Source: Temperatibacter marinus (GTDB taxonomy: Bacteria > Pseudomonadota > Alphaproteobacteria > Sphingomonadales > Kordiimonadaceae). From it: a DNA stretch of 64,000 bases. Shown here in pieces: positions 15,803 through 24,088 of this stretch. Position numbers and translations under genes: made by a program. Where the stretch lies: assembly GCF_031598375.1 (NCBI RefSeq), contig NZ_CP123872.1, forward strand, positions 124,001-188,000, read 5' to 3'. The stretch's first letter is position 1; every line of letters starts with the position of its first letter. Below the pieces are notes generated by a model that was given only the letters and a program-made list of their open reading frames with translations, did not search any database and was not told where the DNA came from.

Positions 15803-17731
15803 ATGAAAGACCAAATTCTTAGACATCCCCCTTTCGTCCTCTTAGACGATAGTCAACCGGCTCAGACAGCGGGGATGTCTTCGTTATTTCATTCTCCAGA
15901 TCGCCTCATTATTGCCCAGAGTGTTGCTGACATTGATGCCGCCCTAAAGGAGATCGATTCAGCGCTTGCTACAGGGTTTCATGTCGCTGGATATATCGCC
16001 TATGAAGCCGCTGCCGCCTTTGAGGAGAAACTCTCTCATATAGCAGATCAATCAACGGCACCCCTTATCTGGATGATGGTCACAAAGCATCGAGAATTAC
16101 TGCCTCAAAAGGAAATAGAGGATCTCTTAAAAGAAAGTGATCTTGAAAGTAAAAAAACATATTCTCTCCAAATTGCAGAGAATTCAAACGAAGATCAAAC
16201 CTATCTTTCTGCACTAAAGAAAGTGAGTGACTATATTCATGCTGGTGACGTTTATCAAATCAACTACACCTTTCCTCTTGAAATCACCTTAAAAGGGGAT
16301 CGCCTTGCCCTCTATCGGGCATTGAGACAATCTCAACCAGTCCCTTACGGAGCCTATATTGATACTGGTGAGCTGTCAGTCCTCTCCTTTTCTCCTGAAT
16401 TGTTTGTGGCCCGTCGAGACAATCAACTGTCCAGTCGACCTATGAAGGGAACCATCAGACGCGGTAAGACCTTGGAAGAAGATCAACATCTTCAAAACTC
16501 ACTAATTTCAGACGAAAAGTCTCAAGCTGAAAATTTAATGATCGTAGATCTCATCAGAAATGACTTTAGCCGAATTGCCAAACCTCACTCTGTTTCAGTT
16601 CCAAAACTTTTCGAGACAGAAGTATACAAGACGGTTATACAAATGACTTCCGAAGTTCAGGCTGATGTTGATAAATCTCTAACTCCGTCAAGCATGATTA
16701 AAGCGTTATTTCCCTGTGGTTCTGTAACTGGCGCTCCAAAAGTTAGAGCCATGGAAATTATTCATGAATTAGAGAACGGCCCTCGGAATGTTTATTGCGG
16801 TGCAATTGGCCACTTCTCACCTGCTTCCGGAAAAAGCCCTTTGGATTGGACACTCAATGTTCCTATTCGCACGCTTACACTGGATAAGACAGGTAAGGGT
16901 AGTTTTCACATTGGCAGTGGCGTCGTTGCCGATAGCGCTGCAGAGCAAGAGTATGAAGAATGTTTGCTTAAAGGTAAATTTTTAACTGAACTGCATGCTT
17001 CCCGTCAACACGCTCCCGCTCTTTTTGAGACAATGGGCTTTGATTCGCACAGTTTAAGTCAAGCAGATCAAGATGAAAATATGCCTCGCAGCTCATTCAT
17101 TATGAATTTTGATCTTCATATGAGGCGACTACATAAAAGCGCCACTTACTTTGGTTATCCCTATGACAAAGCGACCATTGATGCTCAGCTGGATATGCAT
17201 CTTAAGGCCATACCGCTTTCTTCAGGCATCCACCGTATCAAACTGATCATGGACTTTTCAGGAAAGATATCTATTCAATCATCCGTGCTCGATAAAGAGA
17301 CTAATCCCAATTTAGAGCCCAATTCTTCTCGGGGAAAAATTGCCTTTGCTTCGCACAATCTATACTCCGGTGATTATTATCTCTATCATAAAACAACCCG
17401 CCGGGATCAGTATGATCGTGACTTCGAGCAAGCTCAAAAGCTTGGATTAGAAGATATTATCTATCTCAATGAACGGGGAGAAGTCTGTGAAGGTGCCATT
17501 AGTTCTCTCTTCATCAAAGCGTCTAAATCGGATACAATATTACTTACGCCTGCTTTAACGTCAGGATTATTACCAGGAATATTACGCGCTTCTCTTATAG
17601 CAAATGGTCTCGCTGAAGAGGCCACCTTAACCAAAAAGCAAATAGAAGACGCTGACCAGATTTTTATTGGCAATAGCCTCCGCGGATTGCGGCGTGTCAA
17701 GATTTGCACTGCATCAAATGGAATGGTTTAA
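15803..17731 (+). CDS. pabBC: Fused aminodeoxychorismate synthase component I / aminodeoxychorismate lyase
   Basis: A 642-residue fusion for p-aminobenzoate, the folate precursor. The PabB half (about 1-400) has the chorismate-binding core, including Pro-Met-Lys-Gly-Thr with Lys215. A Lys here marks aminodeoxychorismate synthase, whereas anthranilate synthases have Ala. S-V-T-G-A-P-K-V-R-A-M-E is also present. The PabC half (about 405-642) is a class IV PLP lyase with H-K-T-T-R-R-D-Q-Y-D near 525 and G-E-V-C-E-G near 550. ATG 15803 has AAGG at good spacing and begins just before F-V-L-L-D-D; TTG 15755 is less likely. The glutamine amidotransferase PabA is not in view; folP is at 29 kb. Confidence 0.9.
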   Translation: MKDQILRHPPFVLLDDSQPAQTAGMSSLFHSPDRLIIAQSVADIDAALKEIDSALATGFHVAGYIAYEAAAAFEEKLSHIADQSTAPLIWMMVTKHRELLPQKEIEDLLKESDLESKKTYSLQIAENSNEDQTYLSALKKVSDYIHAGDVYQINYTFPLEITLKGDRLALYRALRQSQPVPYGAYIDTGELSVLSFSPELFVARRDNQLSSRPMKGTIRRGKTLEEDQHLQNSLISDEKSQAENLMIVDLIRNDFSRIAKPHSVSVPKLFETEVYKTVIQMTSEVQADVDKSLTPSSMIKALFPCGSVTGAPKVRAMEIIHELENGPRNVYCGAIGHFSPASGKSPLDWTLNVPIRTLTLDKTGKGSFHIGSGVVADSAAEQEYEECLLKGKFLTELHASRQHAPALFETMGFDSHSLSQADQDENMPRSSFIMNFDLHMRRLHKSATYFGYPYDKATIDAQLDMHLKAIPLSSGIHRIKLIMDFSGKISIQSSVLDKETNPNLEPNSSRGKIAFASHNLYSGDYYLYHKTTRRDQYDRDFEQAQKLGLEDIIYLNERGEVCEGAISSLFIKASKSDTILLTPALTSGLLPGILRASLIANGLAEEATLTKKQIEDADQIFIGNSLRGLRRVKICTASNGMV

Positions 17732-17752
17732 ACTCATGGAAAGCCTCGCTCT

Positions 17753-18583
17753 ATGTCATTGGTAAAACTCCATACGGCGCTAGTTAAGGATACGCCCTAT
17801 ATCGGCGTAGAAGACGGCACCCATCCTATCGTGTGGGCTTTAGGGGCTCTTGAAGATTTTATCGACCTCCCTGCAGAAGAAAGTGTGAAATTCATTAAAG
17901 CTCATGCCGTCTCTCTGCCAAAGCATGCAAGACCTTGCGCAATATTCACCCCTTCTTCCCGTATATTTTGTGTCGGTAAAAATTATGCAAAACATGCACA
18001 AGAAATGGGAGGGAAATTGCCTAGCGCCCCTGATATATTCCTGCGTTTTCAAGAAAGCTTTGTGACATCCAATGCTCCTCTTAAGAAACCTGCAAAAAGT
18101 GAGGCCTATGACTTTGAAGGTGAGCTCGCCGTCATTATTGGTAAAAAAGGCCGTGCAATCCCTGAAGCCTTGGCTTTGCAGCATGTATTTGGCTATTCTA
18201 TTGCCATGGATGGCACAGCACGTGACTGGCAAAAACGTACTAGCCAATTTTCTTTAGGAAAGAATTGGGAACAGTCAGGCAGCATTGCATCTTTCCTTTT
18301 GCTGCAGTCAAAGGCTGTTACACCTCCGTCGTTTTCTCTAAAGACTGAACTCAATTCTGAAATCATGCAGCAAGGGACAACAGATGACATGATCTTTTCA
18401 ATCCCAGCCCTGATCGCCACTCTTAGCGAAGTTACGACTCTTCACCCTGGCGATATACTCTTAACGGGCACTCCGGACGGAGTCGGTGCAGGCAGGCACC
18501 CACAGATTTTCTTAAAAAATGGAGACCGTCTCAATATTATTATAGAAAAAATTGGGACCTTAAAAAACACTGTCTCTGAATAA
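17753..18583 (+). CDS. Fumarylacetoacetate hydrolase (FAH) family protein
   Basis: A 276-residue member of the FAH superfamily (hydrolases, isomerases or decarboxylases of 2-oxo acids). The C-terminal catalytic domain carries C-V-G-K-N-Y-A-K-H, the metal-binding Glu pair in Y-D-F-E-G-E-L-A-V-I, the D-G-T-A-R-D-W-Q segment and L-T-G-T-P-D-G-V-G. The substrate cannot be read from sequence; acylpyruvate and oxaloacetate tautomers or decarboxylation substrates are typical. It begins 21 bases after pabBC and is probably co-transcribed with it. No aromatic-degradation genes surround it, so a housekeeping role is more likely. Confidence 0.88.
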   Translation: MSLVKLHTALVKDTPYIGVEDGTHPIVWALGALEDFIDLPAEESVKFIKAHAVSLPKHARPCAIFTPSSRIFCVGKNYAKHAQEMGGKLPSAPDIFLRFQESFVTSNAPLKKPAKSEAYDFEGELAVIIGKKGRAIPEALALQHVFGYSIAMDGTARDWQKRTSQFSLGKNWEQSGSIASFLLLQSKAVTPPSFSLKTELNSEIMQQGTTDDMIFSIPALIATLSEVTTLHPGDILLTGTPDGVGAGRHPQIFLKNGDRLNIIIEKIGTLKNTVSE

Positions 18584-18721
18584 TTTTAACCTAACCCACT
18601 GATGTATCTCATTTAAATTTCTAATTTCCTCACCTAAGGCTTGCCAAAAAGTAAACAAAATCTAAACATATTTCTTCGTTTTGTTAACTTACTCTTTAAC
18701 CATTTTTAGTATCTTCAATCT

Positions 18722-18901
18722 TGTCGAGAGATCGACATGTAGTTTTGAGTATGTGAAGGCCTAGTAGGGCGCACCCCTATTCCTCCTCCCCCTAGTGTAG
18801 CTTGCAATGGCAAGATTACCGCGTGTTGCTAGGCCCAAGCACATTCCCCCTAGTTTAGAGTTTTAAAGAACGACCACTTGCCCAGCGGTCGTTCTTTTTT
18901 T
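18722..18901 (+). ncRNA. Candidate structured small RNA with anti-Shine-Dalgarno-like loops
   Basis: About 180 bases with no credible reading frame fold into an ordered series: GTCGA-GAGA-TCGAC (18723-18736); a 7-bp closing stem GGCCTAG (18758-18764) with CTAGGCC (18829-18835) enclosing the hairpin CTTGC-AATG-GCAAG (18801-18814); and a strong intrinsic terminator. Two pyrimidine motifs, CCTCCTCCCCCTAG (18782-18795) and TTCCCCCTAG (18844-18853), could pair with ribosome-binding sites, as in CUCCUCCC-type alphaproteobacterial small RNAs. Upstream, TTAAC-N7-TTAAC (18684-18700) is near CtrA-like but has an 8-base TTAA spacing. The 5' end is uncertain (about 18722-18750). A known Rfam family is possible. 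Confidence 0.62.
18867..18901 (+). terminator. Intrinsic terminator of the candidate small RNA
   Basis: A perfect 9-bp stem AGAACGACC / GGTCGTTCT with an 11-base loop ends in seven T. The FAH gene ends 280 bases upstream, too far for this to be its natural end, which supports a separate transcript here. Confidence 0.92.
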
Positions 18902-19795
18902 ACTAAAGTTTAGATCAGCCCCGCCAGATAGAATCAGTTCAACTGATCCTCACGGGCGTAGAAATTCTCTTAAAATAGAAAAATACATCAGAGAATCGAT
19001 GATTTTCTTTCCTCTTCTTATAGTGATTCGGTTCATAATGTTTTCAATTGATCGAAATAGCGCTCAAAAATAAACCAAAGTAAAAGATTTTTTTAATATT
19101 TTAAAAACGCTCATCTATTTTTGAAATTGGACAAAAAGAGGCAAAAATAAGGCACAGTAACCCCAATATAAAAGGAAAATTTCAACACCTTGAATTTGCT
19201 ACATAGTTACAGAGTACAAAGCGACTACATCCCGTATGATCATCAAGGCAAAACTAAATTATGCATAGATCTTAAGGATTTATAATGAAAGTTTTCTCAT
19301 TCATGAAGTATAAAGATATCCCGTAAAAACATTTTTTTTTCTGAAAATTACAAAAAACTACTTGGCAACACATCAAATGTTTGGATTATAGAAGATGAGC
19401 CGAATGTCGGACTCTAATAACTCTAATTCTAGTTCTCAATGCGATTACAGAGTTAGTTGTGTGTTGTAACTTTTTTTTGCGGTTGCCTAAGGGCGTATGT
19501 CTCATTAAAAAGACACTCAGCATCCAGACATTTCATATTCATTAGTGAATTATTAAATGTCAGTTATAAGGATGAGATATCGCAATACCATATAATGGAT
19601 TGCATAATCGGACCATTGGGGAGAGTGGTACGAAGGGATATAGTGGATATTATTATATTCTGGATTCTCTTTCCCAGTGATTAAAAAGGGTATGACCACC
19701 GTGGTTTTCTCTATTTAACAGGCGTTAAATGGGAAGCTATGGTCATGCAAGGTAAACTAAGCTGCTTTAGCAGCGTAAACCCAAGTGGGCAGAAA
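18902..19795. other. AT-rich region without a gene, upstream of the TonB operon
   Basis: About 0.9 kb in which I find no gene I can support. The longest plus-strand frame (19457-19684, 75 codons) has biased, non-protein-like composition and no ribosome-binding site. A 13-codon frame at 19285-19326 follows AAGGA but is too short to judge. Close to the operon there are GTGGT/ACCAC around 19696-19706 and GCTGC-TTTA-GCAGC (19771-19784). The last may form a leader hairpin just before the start of the DUF3450 gene. The operon promoter should be in this region; I could not place it. Confidence 0.5.
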
Positions 19796-20569
19796 ATGGA
19801 TATGGCTACAGTAAAGAAATTAGCTATCTCAACGGCAACTGCTGCTTCTATTCTTTTTGCAGGCGCGTCAGCTGTTTCAGCACAAGACGACGCCCGTATT
19901 AAGCAGGTCGTTAAGGAAGTATCAGAGTCTAAGAAGGTTGCACAGGCTACTCAGTCTCAAATTGAAAAGCTTGATAACAAAACTCAGTCACTGATTTCTC
20001 AGTATAAGCAAACACTCAAAGCAATTGCAGGTCTAGAAGCGTTTAATGCGCAGCAAAGACGGACAATTGATTTGCAGAAAAAAGAAATCACTAAGCTTCA
20101 GACATCTATCTCTGGCGTTGCAAGCATTAAGAACCAAATTCCGGGTCTAATGGAAGAAATGATTGGTAACTTGGAAGAGTTTATCGCTCAGGACATTCCA
20201 TTTGAAATGGAAGCACGTCAAAACCGTCTCCAAGAGCTTAAAGATGTTCTTGTTGATCCAGGATTTGAAGATCCTGAGCGTTTCCGTGTTATTTTGGAAG
20301 CTTATAAAACAGAAGCTGGCTACGGTAGCTCAATCAACGCATGGAGCGGTGAGCTTGATGGTCGCACAGTGAACTTTGCACGAGTTGGTCGCATTGGTTA
20401 TTACTATCAGACCAAAGATGGTAAAGAAGCTGGTGCCTATGTTGATGGATCATGGCAGAAGCTTGATGCACAAGCGAACTCCCAAATTCGTAACCTTATG
20501 AAAATGGCTCGTAAGCAAGCACCATTCGATGTTCTTGCTCTACCAATCATAGCTCCACAGGAGAAATAA
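19796..20569 (+). CDS. DUF3450 periplasmic coiled-coil protein of the TonB operon
   Basis: A 257-residue protein with a signal peptide (about 1-29, ending A-V-S-A-Q), a long helical coiled coil (about 30-130) and a small C-terminal domain with G-R-I-G-Y-Y-Y-Q-T. The order matches DUF3450 proteins that precede long ExbB/TtpC genes in TonB2-type systems of marine Gammaproteobacteria. Its exact job is unknown; it probably links the periplasmic part of the complex. ATG 19796 is chosen; ATG 19739 would put a polar stretch before the signal peptide, and ATG 19802 is also possible. It is the first of seven genes with gaps of a few bases. Confidence 0.85.
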   Translation: MDMATVKKLAISTATAASILFAGASAVSAQDDARIKQVVKEVSESKKVAQATQSQIEKLDNKTQSLISQYKQTLKAIAGLEAFNAQQRRTIDLQKKEITKLQTSISGVASIKNQIPGLMEEMIGNLEEFIAQDIPFEMEARQNRLQELKDVLVDPGFEDPERFRVILEAYKTEAGYGSSINAWSGELDGRTVNFARVGRIGYYYQTKDGKEAGAYVDGSWQKLDAQANSQIRNLMKMARKQAPFDVLALPIIAPQEK

Positions 20570-20571
20570 GA

Positions 20572-21924
20572 ATGAAAAAGATTCTTTCGGCTGCTGTCGC
20601 ATTCGTATTGGGCTTCTCTGCAGTATCTGCACAGGACACCGGTACAGATCTTGATACACTCCTGAATAAAGTTCGTAATGGTAGTGTGACGGATACTTCT
20701 AAGTACAAGCAACGGGTGAATGCATTCCGGACAAAGCAAGTTCAGCAGCAAGCTGAATTGAACCGTTCTAATGCAGAAAAATCACGCCTTGAAAAAGAAA
20801 GTGATCGTCTGACAAAGCAACGTCAAGACTTAGACGCAGAAATTGCGCGCCTTGAAGACCTGCTTGATAAAGAAAAAGGGAAACTTGGGGAGCTGTTTGG
20901 TGTTCTACAGCAGGCGTCTTCTGATGCGAAGGCGACCCTTGAGAACTCTCATATTTCTGTTGAGTTTCCAAATCGTTTGAACGAAATCAATGCTCTTGTT
21001 GATAAAGCAAAAGATACAGCTCAATTGCCGACACCTGACGAAATTCGCACATGGCCTTCTGCTATGATGATTGAAATGGTTCAGTCTGGTAAGAACGTAA
21101 AATTCAATCAGAATGTGCGTCTTGCTGATGGTAATGAAACAAACCTCGACATCGTTCGGATCGGTGACTTTGGTTTCATAGGCGGTGGTCGCTTCTTCGT
21201 TCTTGCTGATGGCGGTATTGTTGAGGAGCTTCCTCGCCAGCCTTCCCTCGTGCTTGATACGGTTGCGCCTTACCAAGCGGCTTCATCTGGCCTTGTCTCT
21301 CTTGGCATTGACCCCACACGCGGTGTCATTATGGGTATGGAAGTAGACAAAGCAACTCTAGAAGATCAGTTAAAAGCTGGTGGCCCTACAGGGTATCTAA
21401 TTCTAGCGCTTGGTGCTGTTGGTGTTCTTCTTTCTGTCGTTCAGTTTGTTTATCTCTTTGTTGTGAAAGCAAAAGTGAAATCACAGATTAAAAACTCTAC
21501 ACCGAACCCGAACAACCCACTGGGTCGTGTTCTTCAGGTGTATGCTGACAATCCAAATGTAGATGTTGAAACACTTGAGTTGAAACTTGACGAAGCAATT
21601 CTGAAAGAAACACCAGCTCTTGAGCGTTTCCTAACTCTCATTAAATTGATTTCTGCTGTAGCACCTTTGTTTGGTCTACTGGGTACAGTGACAGGGATGA
21701 TCGCGACTTTCCAAGCGATTACACTCTTCGGTACTGGTGATCCAACAATGATGGCTGCTGGTATTTCTATGGCGCTTGTGACAACTGTGGAAGGTCTAGT
21801 GGTTGCTATTCCTACTCTGTTGCTTCACAGCTTCGTGGCTGGTGCTTCTAAGACTGTTATCCACATTCTTGAAGAGCAGTCTGCAGGTATCATTGCGGTA
21901 CATGCTGAGAAAGGTAACAGCTAA
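20572..21924 (+). CDS. TtpC-like long MotA/TolQ/ExbB proton-channel protein
   Basis: A 450-residue protein. A signal peptide (1-20) and a periplasmic coiled-coil region (about 21-270) precede a MotA/TolQ/ExbB domain. Membrane helices lie near 275-297, 355-378 and 400-425, and L-F-G-L-L-G-T-V-T-G-M-I marks the ExbB channel core. This is the layout of TtpC, which Vibrio TonB2 systems need in addition to ExbB-ExbD-TonB. It starts 2 bases after the DUF3450 stop, and its stop overlaps the following ExbB start. A 25-base stretch (21679-21703) is identical to the matching part of the next gene, which shows paralogy. Confidence 0.88.
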   Translation: MKKILSAAVAFVLGFSAVSAQDTGTDLDTLLNKVRNGSVTDTSKYKQRVNAFRTKQVQQQAELNRSNAEKSRLEKESDRLTKQRQDLDAEIARLEDLLDKEKGKLGELFGVLQQASSDAKATLENSHISVEFPNRLNEINALVDKAKDTAQLPTPDEIRTWPSAMMIEMVQSGKNVKFNQNVRLADGNETNLDIVRIGDFGFIGGGRFFVLADGGIVEELPRQPSLVLDTVAPYQAASSGLVSLGIDPTRGVIMGMEVDKATLEDQLKAGGPTGYLILALGAVGVLLSVVQFVYLFVVKAKVKSQIKNSTPNPNNPLGRVLQVYADNPNVDVETLELKLDEAILKETPALERFLTLIKLISAVAPLFGLLGTVTGMIATFQAITLFGTGDPTMMAAGISMALVTTVEGLVVAIPTLLLHSFVAGASKTVIHILEEQSAGIIAVHAEKGNS

Positions 21925-22451
21925 TGCTTCTACTTAGTAATTCACTTGATGCCATTGCTGCGTTCATCAATCAGGGCGGCAACGTCCTGTACATGATCAT
22001 GGCTGTGACATTCATCATGTGGGTGCTGATTGTAGAGCGTATGTGGTATTTTACTTTTGAATATCGCAAGCAAAAAGCTCGTGTTATCGATGCTTGGGAA
22101 TCTCGCTCTGAACGCCAATCATGGTATGCGCACAAAATTCGCATTGCCATGATCAGCGAAACTTCAGATGACTTAAACACAGGAGTGACTATGATTAAAA
22201 CTCTTGTGGCCCTCTGCCCTCTTGTGGGTCTGCTGGGTACAGTGACAGGGATGATCGAAGTGTTCGAAGTTATGGCAACACAAGGGTCTTCAAACGCCCG
22301 TGCTATGGCTGCTGGTGTATCAAAAGCCACCATTCCAACAATGGCTGGAATGGTCGCTGCCCTCTCGGGTATCTTCTTGAGCACCTATATCGAACGTAAA
22401 GCAAAACGCGAGTCTGAAAAGCTTGAAGATCAGCTGACCATGGACCACTAA
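21924..22451 (+). CDS. exbB: ExbB/TolQ-type proton-channel subunit
   Basis: A 175-residue inner-membrane protein with three helices (about 18-38, 95-118, 130-150). It has the channel motif V-G-L-L-G-T-V-T-G-M-I-E-V-F-E near 105 and Ala/Gly-rich later helices (A-M-A-A-G-V-S-K-A). ExbB pentamers surround an ExbD dimer and feed proton-motive force to TonB. It overlaps the TtpC-like gene by one base (TAATG) and is followed 18 bases later by the first exbD. The length is short but normal for ExbB of TonB2-type operons. Confidence 0.9.
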   Translation: MLLLSNSLDAIAAFINQGGNVLYMIMAVTFIMWVLIVERMWYFTFEYRKQKARVIDAWESRSERQSWYAHKIRIAMISETSDDLNTGVTMIKTLVALCPLVGLLGTVTGMIEVFEVMATQGSSNARAMAAGVSKATIPTMAGMVAALSGIFLSTYIERKAKRESEKLEDQLTMDH

Positions 22452-22469
22452 TCCTTAAGGAAGAATTTA

Positions 22470-22886
22470 ATGCGTAAGTTTGCAAAAAATGAAGATGAAG
22501 CAGAAGTAAACATGACCCCGATGCTCGACATCGTGTTCATTATGCTTATCTTCTTTATCGTGACTGCTTCTTTCGTAAAGGAAAGTGGAATCGATGTGAA
22601 TAAGCCTCCTGCGAATAACAGTCCTCCACCAGACAACGAGCAAGACGACGACAAACGTGCGATTGCCTTCATTGTCGATGGAAGTCAGCAAATTCGTCAT
22701 GATTTCAAACGTGTGGCTCTGGGTTCTGTCCAGGCTATCATTAAGAAAAACAGCGTTGAGCGTCCAAAAGCGCCTGTTGTTATTCAAATGATGAGCGGTG
22801 CCCAAACTGGTATCGCCATGGAAATCTATGATGTTGCTCAAGAGATTGGTATTCCAAGAGAGCAGATTATTCTGATGAAAAAATAA
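22470..22886 (+). CDS. exbD: ExbD/TolR-type subunit, first copy
   Basis: A 138-residue protein with the cytoplasmic N-tail, one membrane helix starting N-M-T-P-M-L-D-I-V-F (the Asp is the essential proton-carrying residue), and a periplasmic domain. After the helix it carries a Pro/Asp-rich insert (P-P-A-N-N-S-P-P-P-D-N-E-Q-D-D-D) that the second copy lacks. It is one of two ExbD genes in this operon. AAGGAAG precedes the start. A structured spacer of 168 bases separates it from the second copy. Confidence 0.9.
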   Translation: MRKFAKNEDEAEVNMTPMLDIVFIMLIFFIVTASFVKESGIDVNKPPANNSPPPDNEQDDDKRAIAFIVDGSQQIRHDFKRVALGSVQAIIKKNSVERPKAPVVIQMMSGAQTGIAMEIYDVAQEIGIPREQIILMKK

Positions 22887-22894
22887 TACTCCTT

Positions 22895-23040
22895 GGTGGG
22901 GGTCCCTGATCCCCACCACATACACCGAATGACTATACCTATATTTCGCCATATTTTGGCCCTATAATAAAAAATGGGAAAGTCTTCAAAGTGCAGAGAT
23001 GGAGAGCCAACGGCTCTTTAAGAGATCGAGCCAAAAGGCT
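22895..23040 (+). promoter_or_regulatory. Structured spacer between the two exbD genes
   Basis: The only long gap in the operon holds three hairpins. The first is a 7-bp GC-rich stem GGTGGGG/CCCCACC (22895-22917), directly after the first exbD. The others are AGAGCC-AAC-GGCTCT (23003-23017) and AGCC-AAAA-GGCT (23029-23040), just before the Shine-Dalgarno of the second exbD. None has a T-run. They could set mRNA processing or stability, or lower read-through, so that subunits are made in unequal amounts. Confidence 0.5.
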
Positions 23041-23054
23041 ATTGGAGAGTAAGA

Positions 23055-23453
23055 ATGCGTGACCATTCGCAAAAAGATGAAGATACCGAAATTAACATGA
23101 CCCCGATGCTTGACATCGTTTTCATCATGTTGATTTTCTTTATCGTTACCGCCGTTTTCGTAAAAGAAGCTGGTGTTGACGTAACTAAACCGGAAGCAGC
23201 TACTGGTGAGCTGCAGCCACAGGTTTCAATCCTGATCGCTGTTACGGATAAAAATGATATCATTATTAACCGTAAACCAACCAAGATTGATAGTGTTCGT
23301 GCTGCTGTGAAAAAACTTCATTCAGAGAACCCCCGTGGTACTGTTAATATCCAAGCCGATGTTAGATCTGACGCCACAATCGTAATGGACCTTTATGATG
23401 CCATTAAAGATGCTGGTGTTGAGACCATCGCTATTTCTACGGAGGCGAAATAA
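23055..23453 (+). CDS. exbD: ExbD/TolR-type subunit, second copy
   Basis: A 132-residue paralogue of the preceding exbD: the membrane helix again starts N-M-T-P-M-L-D-I-V-F, and the DNA there is close to the first copy. The periplasmic half is a normal ExbD domain (I-N-R-K-P-T, V-N-I-Q-A-D-V-R-S-D-A). GGAGAG lies upstream, and the stop is immediately followed by the tonB start. Two ExbDs could form a heterodimer inside the ExbB pentamer, which is inferred and not shown. Confidence 0.92.
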   Translation: MRDHSQKDEDTEINMTPMLDIVFIMLIFFIVTAVFVKEAGVDVTKPEAATGELQPQVSILIAVTDKNDIIINRKPTKIDSVRAAVKKLHSENPRGTVNIQADVRSDATIVMDLYDAIKDAGVETIAISTEAK

Positions 23454-24071
23454 ATGATAGCTCGTTATGCATCATCGCTCATCGCTGCAGTTGCCGTCAC
23501 ATTCGGTCTGTTTATGCTGATGCAGTTTTTGGTTGCGGATCCTGATTTGGACCTTAAAGAAACCAAGAAACGTAAATCCATCAATGTAATTCAGGATATT
23601 AAAGATCAACCTCCACAGCGTAAAGAACGCGTTCTGGAGAAACCACCAGAGCCTGAAATTATTGAGCCTGAGATTGATATACCCAAAGTAGCGAATGTAA
23701 AGCCTACGAATATCAGCCTTGCGCCGCCTCCTTCTGCTGCAACGGGCCGTGCTGGTCTAGGTAACATTAATCTTGGTGCTGGCGCTGACGGGGATTACCT
23801 TCCACTTGCTATGCAACAGCCTGTTTATCCGAACCGTGCGCTTGAGCGTGGTATTGAGGGATACTGTGTTGTACGCCTGACTGTGAATGAAGACGGAACT
23901 GTCGATTCAAATTCAATCGAGCTTGTAGAAGAAGAGCCTAAGAATGTATTCTTCCGTGCAAGCCGTAAAGCCGCAGCTAAGTTCAAATACAAGCCACGTG
24001 TAGTGAATGGTAAAGGTCAGAAAGTGACTGGCGTTATTTACAAATTCTCATTCAACTTGGCTGAAGACTAA
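23454..24071 (+). CDS. tonB: TonB energy transducer
   Basis: A 205-residue protein with one N-terminal membrane helix (about 7-27), a short Pro/Glu/Lys periplasmic spacer (about 55-95) and a TonB C-terminal domain (about 120-205) with Y-P-N-R-A-L-E-R-G-I-E-G-Y and V-N-E-D-G-T-V. The spacer is much shorter than in E. coli TonB, as in TonB2 proteins that rely on TtpC. It is directly adjacent to exbD and followed by a TPR gene. It would couple the proton-motive force to outer-membrane receptors, none of which is in the window. Confidence 0.92.
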   Translation: MIARYASSLIAAVAVTFGLFMLMQFLVADPDLDLKETKKRKSINVIQDIKDQPPQRKERVLEKPPEPEIIEPEIDIPKVANVKPTNISLAPPPSAATGRAGLGNINLGAGADGDYLPLAMQQPVYPNRALERGIEGYCVVRLTVNEDGTVDSNSIELVEEEPKNVFFRASRKAAAKFKYKPRVVNGKGQKVTGVIYKFSFNLAED

Positions 24072-24088
24072 GGCAACTGGAGTTAACT

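Noticed and set aside
18684-18700. CtrA binding site upstream of the candidate small RNA
   Set aside because: The TTAA pair is spaced 8, not 7, bases; kept only as a hint.
19285-19326. 13-codon frame after AAGGA as a leader peptide
   Set aside because: Too short to judge, far from any attenuator, and no codon enrichment.
19457-19684. 75-codon frame before the TonB operon
   Set aside because: No Shine-Dalgarno and an unprotein-like composition; the region looks non-coding.
20572-23453. tolQ/tolR of the Tol-Pal system
   Set aside because: The DUF3450, TtpC-like and TonB neighbours place these genes in a TonB2-type system; tolA and tolB are absent.
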